This document shows positions 1 through 7,756 of a stretch of DNA of 30,262 nt, one piece after another. Under the pieces are notes generated by a model that worked only from the letters and a program-made list of their open reading frames with translations, did not search any database and was not told the origin of the DNA. Source of the stretch: an uncultured Porphyromonas sp. (GTDB lineage: Bacteria > Bacteroidota > Bacteroidia > Bacteroidales > Porphyromonadaceae); contig NZ_CAJPPN010000027.1 of NCBI RefSeq assembly GCF_905372525.1, positions 1 through 30,262 on the forward strand. Reading direction: 5' to 3'. The stretch's first letter is position 1. The number at the start of each line of letters is the position of its first letter. A program made the position numbers and the translations under genes.

Positions 1-153
1 TTCCTTTTTCTTCTCTTCCTTCTTGGGTTCCTGCTTCTTCTCTACCGCCTTGGGCTTAGTCGTGAGCGTATCGATCTGAGCCGAGGCTGAGAGCGAATAG
101 CCACCCGATAGGAGTAGAGCCACCACGAGGGTGCGAATGCTGCTCTTGTGCAT
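1..153 (-). CDS. N-terminus of secreted Lys/Glu-rich protein, cut by window edge
   Basis: An open frame starts at an ATG at 153 on the minus strand and runs off the left edge, giving 51 residues. It begins with a typical signal peptide (basic MHKSSIR, a hydrophobic run, then SASAQ). This is followed by a highly charged linker of Lys, Glu and Pro. The gene lies downstream of the PKD-like lipoprotein gene on the same strand, separated by about 135 bases with a strong hairpin. In many Bacteroidota the SusC-SusD-DUF4843-PKD-like set is followed by a zinc-dependent metalloprotease (DUF5117/DUF5118 type). That protein also has a signal peptide and a Lys-rich start. The identification here is inference from context, because no catalytic region lies in the window. 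Confidence 0.6.
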   Translation of the reverse strand, partial: MHKSSIRTLVVALLLSGGYSLSASAQIDTLTTKPKAVEKKQEPKKEEKKKE

Positions 154-210
154 GGATCTATCGTTTATAGTGTTGGTGATTTTATCGTTGGGATGATCGT
201 GTCTCCGCCC

Positions 211-259
211 CTGCATGGGTGAGGCTGTGTGATAAGGATCGCTTATGACACAGCCTCAC
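211..259. terminator. Strong hairpin between import-locus genes
   Basis: A perfect 12-bp inverted repeat (219-230 with 248-259) encloses a single G-G mismatch and a further 5-bp stem (232-236 with 242-246) with a 5-base loop. The outer CTGC at 211-214 and GCAG at 260-263 could also pair. It lies just after the stop of the PKD-like lipoprotein and before the next minus-strand gene. It may terminate or attenuate transcription. No T-run follows on the minus strand, so it is not a classical intrinsic terminator. Confidence 0.6.
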
Positions 260-287
260 GCAGAGGGGTGGAGTATAGAGGTGGGGA

Positions 288-1778
288 CTAGCGGGGCTCT
301 CGGTAGACGAGCTTCGTCACCCGGCCCAGCGAGGTGTCTCGCCAGAGCTGCTGAGCGGTACTGCCCGAGACATCATAGCTATAGACCGCTCCGGCCGAGC
401 CATCATAGGTGGCGATGTAGAGACGTGTCCCTCCCGAGAGCACTATACTCTGTATCGTCTCCGTGGCTCCGAGCGTGATGTAGGCCTCGGGAGCGGAGGT
501 GGCTTGACGCTGTAGGTCATAGAGGTAGACCTTGTTGCCAGCAGCTACGTAGGCTGAGTTGTGCTCAGGGCGTAGGGCGAGGTGAGTCGGACGGTCTGTC
601 CCCTTGTAGGCGATGCGCTGCATGGGGTAGCTTGTCCCTGCCTTGGAGGAGCTGAGGAAGAGGTTAGGCTCGATCACGGCTAGGGTATACTCACTCGAGG
701 ATGCACTATGAGTCAGCAGAGCTACATGGCTCATCGTCGCAGTACCTGACATATCTAGGAGGGTACTTCCCGAGAAGGGATTGCCCGTGACGGATACGTC
801 TTGTCCGGTGAAGGGATCGGGCTCACTGTAGGTGGCCTTGAAGAGGTGCACCTTGTTCCCCGAGCCCGAGAGCTCCAGCACGATGGCCGTACCCGTCGTC
901 TCATCGAAGAGCACTAAGCCCCCCGAATAGATCGCATTGCGCCATACACTCATTCGCCCTGCTAGGACGGGGAGCGTACCGGAGAAGGCAGTCCGGAGGC
1001 GAGCGTCATTCAGACGGCGAGGGAGCGTCGTCTGTAGACCTACGGTGTAGAGGTTCCCCCCAGCGACGACGTACTCATTGAGGTCCTGCGGGGAGAAGGC
1101 ATTCGCCTGGACAGTATGCCCATTGAAGTTCATACGAGAGCCGATGACCTTCAGCGAGTCGGCATTCATCCTGTAGCCCCAGGTGTCGGCTCCGACGAAT
1201 AGGTAGTTGGTCGTCCTGCCTGCCCCCGTGGTATGGGTAAACATATTCAGCGTCTGTGGTGTCCCCGTTAGGTCACGGTCTACCCCACCCTCGGTGAAGA
1301 TGTCCGCGACGGGACTAGCGGACTGCCCGAAGGGGTAGTAGCCGACAGCCGTCTTGCCCGACTGCTGTGTGAGGGCATAGAGCCCCTCACGATACTTGAA
1401 GTTCACACGGATGCGGAAGCGATGGTAGTAGGTACCATCAGGGGTCTGCATCTTGAGGCGAGCAGGGTGGATACCATAGTCCGAGCTCTTCGTCGGTGTA
1501 TAGGCGAGGGTGCTGGTCGTAGAGACCTTCTTGTAGTCCACTTCCCACTCGATCGTAGGAGTCACATTTGCCCCATTGGTGATCTTATACTGGGGAGCCT
1601 GTATCGTGAGCGTAGAGCCAAACTCTACCTCGTAGAGCTCCTGCAGCTGCGAAGTGGGGTCTACCACCTCTAGGGGATGCGTCACCCCCGTAGAGTGATC
1701 CTTGTAGCACGAGCTGACGACTCCGAGGGTAAGCAAGGAGGCGAGCGCTATGCTGAGCTTATATGTCTGTCGCTTCAT
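288..1778 (-). CDS. PKD-like family lipoprotein of SusC/D locus
   Basis: This is a 496-residue predicted outer-membrane lipoprotein. The signal peptide ends in a lipobox with Cys24 (VVSSC). The N-terminal part (about residues 35-125) looks like an Ig/PKD-like beta domain. It contains the pattern of the Bacteroidota PKD-like family, including an ANVTP.IEWEV segment. The rest is rich in short beta-strand repeats with GGxLY and VYLYD motifs, suggesting a propeller-like fold. It is the fourth gene of an operon with SusC, SusD and DUF4843 proteins, only 5 bases after the DUF4843 stop. It is likely a surface accessory or ligand-binding component; the substrate is unknown. The family assignment rests on context and recognised pattern rather than on a search. 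Confidence 0.75.
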   Translation of the reverse strand: MKRQTYKLSIALASLLTLGVVSSCYKDHSTGVTHPLEVVDPTSQLQELYEVEFGSTLTIQAPQYKITNGANVTPTIEWEVDYKKVSTTSTLAYTPTKSSDYGIHPARLKMQTPDGTYYHRFRIRVNFKYREGLYALTQQSGKTAVGYYPFGQSASPVADIFTEGGVDRDLTGTPQTLNMFTHTTGAGRTTNYLFVGADTWGYRMNADSLKVIGSRMNFNGHTVQANAFSPQDLNEYVVAGGNLYTVGLQTTLPRRLNDARLRTAFSGTLPVLAGRMSVWRNAIYSGGLVLFDETTGTAIVLELSGSGNKVHLFKATYSEPDPFTGQDVSVTGNPFSGSTLLDMSGTATMSHVALLTHSASSSEYTLAVIEPNLFLSSSKAGTSYPMQRIAYKGTDRPTHLALRPEHNSAYVAAGNKVYLYDLQRQATSAPEAYITLGATETIQSIVLSGGTRLYIATYDGSAGAVYSYDVSGSTAQQLWRDTSLGRVTKLVYREPR

Positions 1779-1783
1779 GTGTC

Positions 1784-2557
1784 TTATTGTCTGAATTGTT
1801 GGAGAGCACGCTTGGTCGCCTCGGGGATGGGCTCACCGATCTCGTTGAGGGCAGCCTCGATATTGACCAAGAGCTGGTAGAAGACCTCTACATTACCTAG
1901 ATGGCTAAAGGCATCATAGAGCTCCATCTCATCCTGATGGTAGCGGGCTAGGATGGCTCGGTACTTCTTCAGAGAGAAGTCTCCGCAGAAGTACTGATAG
2001 CTGGAGTTCACCCAGAAGTCTCGTGTGATCATCAGCCCATTGCTCGCCGTCACCGTGATGCGGTTCAGCTCAGTGAAGGCTGTCCTCAGATCCGAGGTCG
2101 CCTCTAGCACGAGGACGAGCGTATCGGCCTTACCCTCCTCGGTCTGGAGGGCACTACGGATAAAGGTCACCGGGAACGTCCCATTCAGAGAGTCCGCAGC
2201 GAAGGTATACTGGCTCGCCAAGGCCTTGAAGTGCTGCCCCACACGAGCCGTAGAGGCAGCTTCGTCTACCCGTACTCTAAAAGCTAGCGGAGTAGAGGCA
2301 GCCGTGCCGGTATGACGTACTGGGATATTCACCGTGAACTCGGTGAGAGCATCGGGACGTGTCCCATAGCTCTCCCGTATGATCCGGTCATCAGCACTAG
2401 CAAAGTGGAAGTACACACTGCGTGGGGCTGAGTAGTAGCCATCACGACTGATATACTCTATACGCTCGTCCTCGGTCTTCTGGCAGCTCGTGAGCGTAAG
2501 CCCAGTGAGTGCGAGGCAGAGGAGGAGCTTGATATGGTTCCTTTTCATTGTTCGCAT
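1784..2557 (-). CDS. DUF4843-type lipoprotein
   Basis: This is a 257-residue lipoprotein. The signal peptide ends at Cys25 (LTLTSC). The body contains the features of DUF4843: a YFxxA-type beta segment near residues 48-55, then VNIPVRHTG, and later FxVNSSYQYFCGDFSLKKYR. DUF4843 lipoproteins are regularly encoded straight after SusD-like proteins. Here the start is 17 bases after the SusD stop and the stop is 5 bases before the PKD-like gene, so co-transcription is very likely. The role is probably as an accessory surface lipoprotein of the importer. No enzymatic motif is visible. The first ATG is used; MKRN at residue 4 is an alternative start. Confidence 0.8.
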   Translation of the reverse strand: MRTMKRNHIKLLLCLALTGLTLTSCQKTEDERIEYISRDGYYSAPRSVYFHFASADDRIIRESYGTRPDALTEFTVNIPVRHTGTAASTPLAFRVRVDEAASTARVGQHFKALASQYTFAADSLNGTFPVTFIRSALQTEEGKADTLVLVLEATSDLRTAFTELNRITVTASNGLMITRDFWVNSSYQYFCGDFSLKKYRAILARYHQDEMELYDAFSHLGNVEVFYQLLVNIEAALNEIGEPIPEATKRALQQFRQ

Positions 2558-2574
2558 TATCTGAGGGTGATCGA

Positions 2575-4035
2575 TCAGTGATTGCCGTAGGTGAGCTCAA
2601 GCTGTGGCCAGGGCAGGGTGAACATCTCTTCCGTGGGCGTCACACTCTCCCCAGTGAGTGAGGGGAAGGCGAGGAAGAAGTGCTTGATCGCATGGAACGA
2701 TAGCCCTTCCCCAGGGGTCTCACGGATATACTCGCGCATCAGCTCCTTGTCAAAGGCAGCCTGGTTCGAGAAGCTCGCCGTCGTGAGGGGGGCTAGCCCT
2801 CGGCTGTCACGCACCTTGTTCAGTGCCTCTACAGCGGCCGCAGGGTCGGTAGGATAGCTCGCTTCGGCTAGGATGTAGTACATCTCGGGTAGGCGAATGA
2901 GCATGATCCCCTTGCTCGAGGTCGCTATGGAGCGAAGCAGATCCCTATCTGGAAGCAGACGGATGAACTGCGTGTAGGAGTCAATCTGACGGAAGTAGGC
3001 TACCTGACGATTGTCGATGGAGGCTCCCCCGCCTAGTGGAGTGTAGAGCTCATTGAGGGCTCGGAGCAGGCGTCCCTGATCGACATTACCAGCACCCCCC
3101 GTAGAGAGGTAGGTCGTAGCTACCCAGTCGAGGAACTTAGGAGCATACAGCCCAAAGACAAGCTCCCGATCAGCAGGGAAGCGGGTCACGTTAGCGAAGG
3201 CAGAGCGGTCCGCTAGGCCGAAGTCCGCACTATGAGCGATGACCTTCTGCGCATATTCGATAGCCTTGGCTCTCTCGCCCATAGCATTGTAGACACGTGC
3301 CTTCGTCGCATAGACAGCATACTTATTGAAGTGTACGATGCGGTTCGTCTCGTAGGTCGCCGCCGAGAGATCACCTCCCCGGATCGACTCATCACCGCTG
3401 AGGAGCGCCTCGGCTTGGTCGAGGTCAGCTAGGATATTCTTGTACGTATCCTCGAGGTTGTAGAGACGCTTGTTCTGCAGGTTGAAGTCATAGGAGTAGG
3501 GGATACCACGTGTCGTCTTGAGAGTCCCAGCAGCCTTAGCTCGGCGGTAGTCCGCAGCGAAGATACGAGCGACATCGAAGTGCAGGAAGGCACGTAGCCC
3601 ATAGGCTTCACCTCGGGCGAGCTGGAGCACATGCCCCGAGAGGGAACTCTTCTCGGCGTTGGCGATGATGTTATTGGCATAGGAGATCACTTGGTACTGG
3701 GCAGACCAGATAGCGTCGATCTGATCCCGCACCTGGGGGTTGGTATAGCGATAGCGGTTCACATGATAGTTCATGGACACACTATTCACATTACCTATCG
3801 TCTGAGAGATATTCTCTAGGAAGCCTGCGGTGAGCACCCCTCCATAGAGCCCCTGCTCAGCCATCGAGCCATAGACCCCGTACATAGCATCCTCGTAGCC
3901 TCGTATCGTGGAGAACTGGACATCCTCCAGGAGTGTACCCTTGGACTGGATATCGAGGAACTTATTGCAGGAGGGCAGTAGAGCCAGCGTCAGTAGACCC
4001 ACAGCCAGGGGGCGGATTATCATCTTTCTCATCAT
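2575..4035 (-). CDS. SusD/RagB family nutrient-binding lipoprotein
   Basis: This is a 486-residue SusD-like protein. It has a signal peptide with lipobox Cys23 (LLPSC) followed directly by NKFLDIQSKG, the hallmark start of mature SusD/RagB proteins. Helical TPR-like segments follow, for example ARGEAYGLRAFLHFDVARIFA and YAVYATKARVYNAMGERAKAI (about residues 140-265). A C-terminal region carries LIRLPEMYYILAEA and LNKVRDSRGL. SusD proteins cap the SusC channel on the cell surface and capture ligand. It starts 22 bases after the SusC stop. No glycan-active enzyme lies nearby in the window, so a peptide or other non-polysaccharide ligand is as plausible as a glycan. Confidence 0.95.
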   Translation of the reverse strand: MMRKMIIRPLAVGLLTLALLPSCNKFLDIQSKGTLLEDVQFSTIRGYEDAMYGVYGSMAEQGLYGGVLTAGFLENISQTIGNVNSVSMNYHVNRYRYTNPQVRDQIDAIWSAQYQVISYANNIIANAEKSSLSGHVLQLARGEAYGLRAFLHFDVARIFAADYRRAKAAGTLKTTRGIPYSYDFNLQNKRLYNLEDTYKNILADLDQAEALLSGDESIRGGDLSAATYETNRIVHFNKYAVYATKARVYNAMGERAKAIEYAQKVIAHSADFGLADRSAFANVTRFPADRELVFGLYAPKFLDWVATTYLSTGGAGNVDQGRLLRALNELYTPLGGGASIDNRQVAYFRQIDSYTQFIRLLPDRDLLRSIATSSKGIMLIRLPEMYYILAEASYPTDPAAAVEALNKVRDSRGLAPLTTASFSNQAAFDKELMREYIRETPGEGLSFHAIKHFFLAFPSLTGESVTPTEEMFTLPWPQLELTYGNH

Positions 4036-4057
4036 TGTATCGTTGAGGAGTGGGTGG

Positions 4058-7000
4058 TTAGAAGGAGAGGCGAGCCGACAGCTCTATACTCCGTGCGAAG
4101 GGATAGTCTAGCCCACGCTCACGACGGACCGTGGAGAGATAGAAGAGGTCATTGGAGAGGAGCTCGAAGCGTGCACGACGCAGGTGGAGCTTCTTCACCC
4201 ATGCTGCCTCCGTCTCGTAGGCCAGAGAGAGACTGCGCAGGGTCAGGTAGTACTCCTTCTGTACGAAGCGACTGCTCTGATAGGGACTCTCGCGGTTGGC
4301 GATATCCTTGTACTTAGCGACATCGCCGGGTTGCTTCCAGCGGTCGTTCAGCACACGCTCGTCGGCATTGTACTGAGGGTCTGCACCCTCTACTCGAGAG
4401 GCGAGGGTCTGGTTGTAGACCACAGCCCCGAGGGAGTAGCCAAAGCTAGCATTCAGAGAGAAGCCCTTGTAGAAGAGGTAAGACGAGAGCGTCCCATAAG
4501 CCCAAGGGCTCGTATCACCGAAGACGATACGGTCGTTGGAGTCGTAGTCGAAGGTATAGGAGCCATCACGCTTGATGTAGATCTCCTTACCCGTGGCAGG
4601 GTCGATCCCAGCCGAGGGGACGACCTTCAGGGCCGTGAGTGACTGCCCTTCCTCGTAGAGAGGGAGCGGGGTCGTGGAGCGGTTCAGCACCGTGTCCTTG
4701 GCATAGGAGTCATTAAGAGCCTTGAGGGCATTACTGATCTTCTTCACCTTATTCCTATTATAGGAGTAGTTCAGAGCGAGCGTCCACTGCAGATCTTTGT
4801 TCTGAATAGGCACGACACGGGTGGAGAATTCCAGCCCTGAGTTCACGACCTCCCCGACGTTCTGCTTTGCCGTAACGACACCGATTGAGGGCGCCTTCGT
4901 GACATCCAGCAGGAGGTTATCCGTCAGCTTGCGGTAGGCATCGAAGGTCAGATCCCAGCGACTCTTGAAGAGCGTTAGGTCAAGCCCTATGTTCTGGTTC
5001 AGCGTACGCTCCCACTTGAGGTCAGGGTTCCCGATGCCACGGGGTACAGCACCTGCACCTACGAGGTAGTTGATATTCTTATTGTAGTCGTAGGTCGTGT
5101 AAGCCTGATAGGGCTCGAAGGACATATTCCCTAGATACCCAAGGCTCGCACGGAGCTTCAGCAGTTGGATATTCTTGTTGCCCTTGAAGAAGGACTCGTT
5201 GTGGATATTCCACCCTCCACCGAGCGACCAGAAGGGAGCGAAACGCTGGTTCTTCCCGAACTTCGAGGAGCCCTCATAGCGGAAGACGAAGTCCAGCGAA
5301 TAGCGGTTATCATAGATTGCATTCCCGTTGAGGAAGAAGCCCGCTGCCGTGGAGTAGTTGTCCGACCCTGAGGGGCGAGCACCACTGCGATAGCCAAGGG
5401 CAAAGTTGGGGTGCCCAAGGTTGTCCGAGTAGAAGCCTCGGCTCGTGTAGGTGGAGGCATCGGAGGACGAAGACTCAATATTAGCCCCAGCCATAGAGGT
5501 AACATAGAGCTTGTCGAGGAAGGTGCGATTATAGGACACCATCAGCTTCCCCATGTAGTTGAGGCCCTTCGACTGGTTCTCTACCATCTCCCCACGCTGG
5601 TCGAGAGCGTCGCCACGGAAGTCATTGGAGAGAGGTGAACGGAACTTACGCCCACTACCACTACGGATCGTGAAGGAGAAGTCTCCGTCTACACGGAAGT
5701 CGCCAACCCAAGCCTGCAGGGTAGAGGTATTCAGTAGGTCGATATTCTGCGACTGATTATAGCTCCCAAGCTTGGCCTCATAGAGCGGGTTATTGACCCG
5801 ATCCCCATTGAAGCTCTTGACGAGCTGCCCATCCGAGCCATAGGGCGAGAGATAGGGGTTCATACGGGAGAAGTTGCTGAACGACCCGTAGTTGGGCTCG
5901 TCCGAAGAGACCCTATTGACCGTAAGGTTATTGGATAGGAAGATGCGATTAGGTCTGTTGTAGGAGAGCTTGAAGCTACCCGACACACGCTCACGTCCAG
6001 ACTGGATCATGACACCCTGCTCGTTGCCGTAACGGAGGGTTAGGCCATAGCGGACGAACTGGTCGCCACCCTCTGCGCTGAGGCTATGCGAGTGAGAGAC
6101 ACCCATACGTAGGGGCTTAGAGAGCCAGTCCGTATTCACCCCACTACGGATCATGCGTACCACGGCATCACGCTCTAGATCCTTGCGATACTGCTCGGCA
6201 GGGTCAATACCCGTGTAGACCCCGGCTAGGTCCTCATAGCGGAGCTTCTGCTCGGGGCTCAGCAGGTGATAACCACTAAGGTCTGGGGTGGTGAGGCGGA
6301 GCGTACCACTATAATTAAGGCGGATAGCACCCTGCTCAATGGGCTTGGTGGTGATGACGATGACCCCAGCTGCGGCCTTCGCCCCATAGAGCGCAGAGGC
6401 AGAGGCGTCCTTGAGCACGGTGACGCTCTCGATGGTGTTCATATCCATATCGTAGATGTAGTTCACGTCTACGATAGCTCCATCTACGACGAAGAGAGGG
6501 AGGTTGGCAGCACCTGAGAACGTCGCACGACCACGGAGGTTGAGGTCAGGGCGAGCATTCGGGTCAGAGCCGAGGTTATTCTGCTGCACGATCTGTAGCC
6601 CTGGGACAAAGGCCTCAAGGCTCTCGAGGAGGTTCTTCGTACCCACCGAGAGGAGTTCCTTGGCCTTGACGGTCGTCTGCGAACCGGTAAAGCTCTTCTT
6701 ATCCTTCTTCGTGAAGCCCGTGACGACGACATCCTTCAGCATCTCACTGTCGGGCTCTAAGGCGATACGCTGGGGCTTACCGGCCTGCAGGGTGAGGCTC
6801 TTGGCCTTGTAGCCGACGAAGCTCAGGCGAACTGTCTCGCTAGGCTTGGTGGTCTTGAACTCAAAGTACCCTTTAGCGTCCGTGATGAAGCCCCCTGTCA
6901 TCCCACTGACCTGTACAGACACTCCCATCATGGGCTCGCCAAATTCGTCAACGATCGTTGCGCTGATTAGGGCGTAGGTGGACTTAGGTTGGTCTTGCTG

Positions 7001-7096
7001 TACGGACAGACTCGTCGGCGCACTAGGTGCAGCTAGTGCTGGAGGCAGAGCGAGGGCGAGCCATCCGCTGGCTAGTAATGCGGTTTTTATTCTCAT
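4058..7096 (-). CDS. SusC/RagA family TonB-linked outer-membrane transporter
   Basis: This 1012-residue protein is the first gene of the import operon. The sequence shows a signal peptide (about residues 1-23) and a carboxypeptidase-regulatory-like domain (about 43-115, with GEPMMGVSV and DAKGYFEF). Next come a TonB box (VVVTGF, about 123-128) and a plug domain with LNLRGRATF, PLFVVDG and the family motif IESVTVLKDASASALYGAKAAAGVIVITTK. A long beta-barrel ends in Phe, as expected for BAM recognition. SusC proteins import large ligands with SusD using TonB/ExbBD energy. Length is normal for the family. The start gives a good signal peptide. A TAnnTTTG box about 220 bases upstream suggests a long leader. 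Confidence 0.95.
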   Translation of the reverse strand: MRIKTALLASGWLALALPPALAAPSAPTSLSVQQDQPKSTYALISATIVDEFGEPMMGVSVQVSGMTGGFITDAKGYFEFKTTKPSETVRLSFVGYKAKSLTLQAGKPQRIALEPDSEMLKDVVVTGFTKKDKKSFTGSQTTVKAKELLSVGTKNLLESLEAFVPGLQIVQQNNLGSDPNARPDLNLRGRATFSGAANLPLFVVDGAIVDVNYIYDMDMNTIESVTVLKDASASALYGAKAAAGVIVITTKPIEQGAIRLNYSGTLRLTTPDLSGYHLLSPEQKLRYEDLAGVYTGIDPAEQYRKDLERDAVVRMIRSGVNTDWLSKPLRMGVSHSHSLSAEGGDQFVRYGLTLRYGNEQGVMIQSGRERVSGSFKLSYNRPNRIFLSNNLTVNRVSSDEPNYGSFSNFSRMNPYLSPYGSDGQLVKSFNGDRVNNPLYEAKLGSYNQSQNIDLLNTSTLQAWVGDFRVDGDFSFTIRSGSGRKFRSPLSNDFRGDALDQRGEMVENQSKGLNYMGKLMVSYNRTFLDKLYVTSMAGANIESSSSDASTYTSRGFYSDNLGHPNFALGYRSGARPSGSDNYSTAAGFFLNGNAIYDNRYSLDFVFRYEGSSKFGKNQRFAPFWSLGGGWNIHNESFFKGNKNIQLLKLRASLGYLGNMSFEPYQAYTTYDYNKNINYLVGAGAVPRGIGNPDLKWERTLNQNIGLDLTLFKSRWDLTFDAYRKLTDNLLLDVTKAPSIGVVTAKQNVGEVVNSGLEFSTRVVPIQNKDLQWTLALNYSYNRNKVKKISNALKALNDSYAKDTVLNRSTTPLPLYEEGQSLTALKVVPSAGIDPATGKEIYIKRDGSYTFDYDSNDRIVFGDTSPWAYGTLSSYLFYKGFSLNASFGYSLGAVVYNQTLASRVEGADPQYNADERVLNDRWKQPGDVAKYKDIANRESPYQSSRFVQKEYYLTLRSLSLAYETEAAWVKKLHLRRARFELLSNDLFYLSTVRRERGLDYPFARSIELSARLSF

Positions 7097-7316
7097 TGCG
7101 ACCTATTATATAGTGATACAGAGCTGGGGCAAAAGGTCTCTTAGCCCCCGTAGCCCCCCACACTGCGGCGACTACGTGGCGTAGAGCTTCGTGGCCCTAT
7201 GCCCAGAGTAGCTCTTAGAATTATACTGACAAAATAGTGAGAGGGGATACCCCCCTCCGCCGAAGGCTAGACCAAGGCAACTTGACCTAACCCTTCTATC
7301 AAAACACCGTGATTTA

Positions 7317-7324
7317 CAAAATTA
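7317..7324 (-). promoter_or_regulatory. Candidate -7 box for the susC operon
   Basis: The minus strand reads TAATTTTG, a perfect match to the Bacteroidota -7 consensus TAnnTTTG. It would start transcription near 7310, giving a leader of roughly 215 nt before susC. No -33 TTG at the ideal 19-21-base spacing is seen; the nearest candidates are at about 14 and 24 bases. Confidence 0.45.
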
Positions 7325-7630
7325 GCATTTTGTTTCCGCAATTCCTAGCAAACTACCTTCTCTTCCCCCAAAATGATAACATTTCTCATACTCCCACTCT
7401 CTCGCCCTCTCCGTGCCTCTACCTCTCGTCTAGCACCTATTCTTCCCAGGAGACTAGCCGACCATCACCTACGCCCCTACCCTACTCTACGCTCCTACCA
7501 CTGCCCCCCCAGACAGCTCTGGGTGCCAGCTCTACCCCCACCTATCCCCACCTATCACACTAGCCCCGGCTCTAGCACTACCCGCCCCTATCCTACCACT
7601 GCCCCCAGAGTAGTCCTTCCCCACCTACGT

Positions 7631-7675
7631 TATTAGACTTATTAGTCCTATTAGACCTATTGGACCTATCACTCC
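7631..7675. repeat. Five-unit 9-bp tandem array (consensus TATTAGACC)
   Basis: Five contiguous 9-bp units are seen: TATTAGACT, TATTAGTCC, TATTAGACC, TATTGGACC, TATCACTCC. A second five-unit array with the same consensus, also degenerating to TATC-x-C-x-CC in the last unit, lies at 16445-16489. Both are on the same strand and both sit at the right end of a C-rich spacer. Confidence 0.85.
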
Positions 7676-7680
7676 TACAC

Positions 7681-7737
7681 CCCCATAGCCCCCAGCCCCC
7701 ACGCATCTGAGATGCGTGGGGGCTGGGGGCTATAGGG
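7681..7737. terminator. Long perfect hairpin downstream of cca
   Basis: A 24-bp perfect inverted repeat (7685-7708 with 7710-7733) has an effectively minimal loop, plus three more G-C pairs beyond one mismatch (7681-7683 with 7735-7737). It begins about 20 bases after the cca stop on the minus strand and is very GC-rich. It is most likely the 3-prime end of the ychF-mnmG-cca transcript. There is no following T-run. Confidence 0.75.
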
Positions 7738-7756
7738 ACAGCTGTCGTAGATGGGT

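Larger units (their letters stand above)
7097..7680. other. Intergenic spacer: susC leader plus C-rich tract
   Basis: No gene is supported here. The part next to susC (7097-7325) is probably its 5-prime leader. From about 7373 to 7680 the plus strand is strikingly C-rich and G-poor, with runs such as CCCCCCC and repeated CTACC/CCTATC words. It ends in a 9-bp tandem array and then a large hairpin. Short open frames in this tract are low-complexity (Pro, Ser, Thr, Leu) and are not believable proteins. The same kind of tract occurs at about 16180-16440. Confidence 0.6.
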
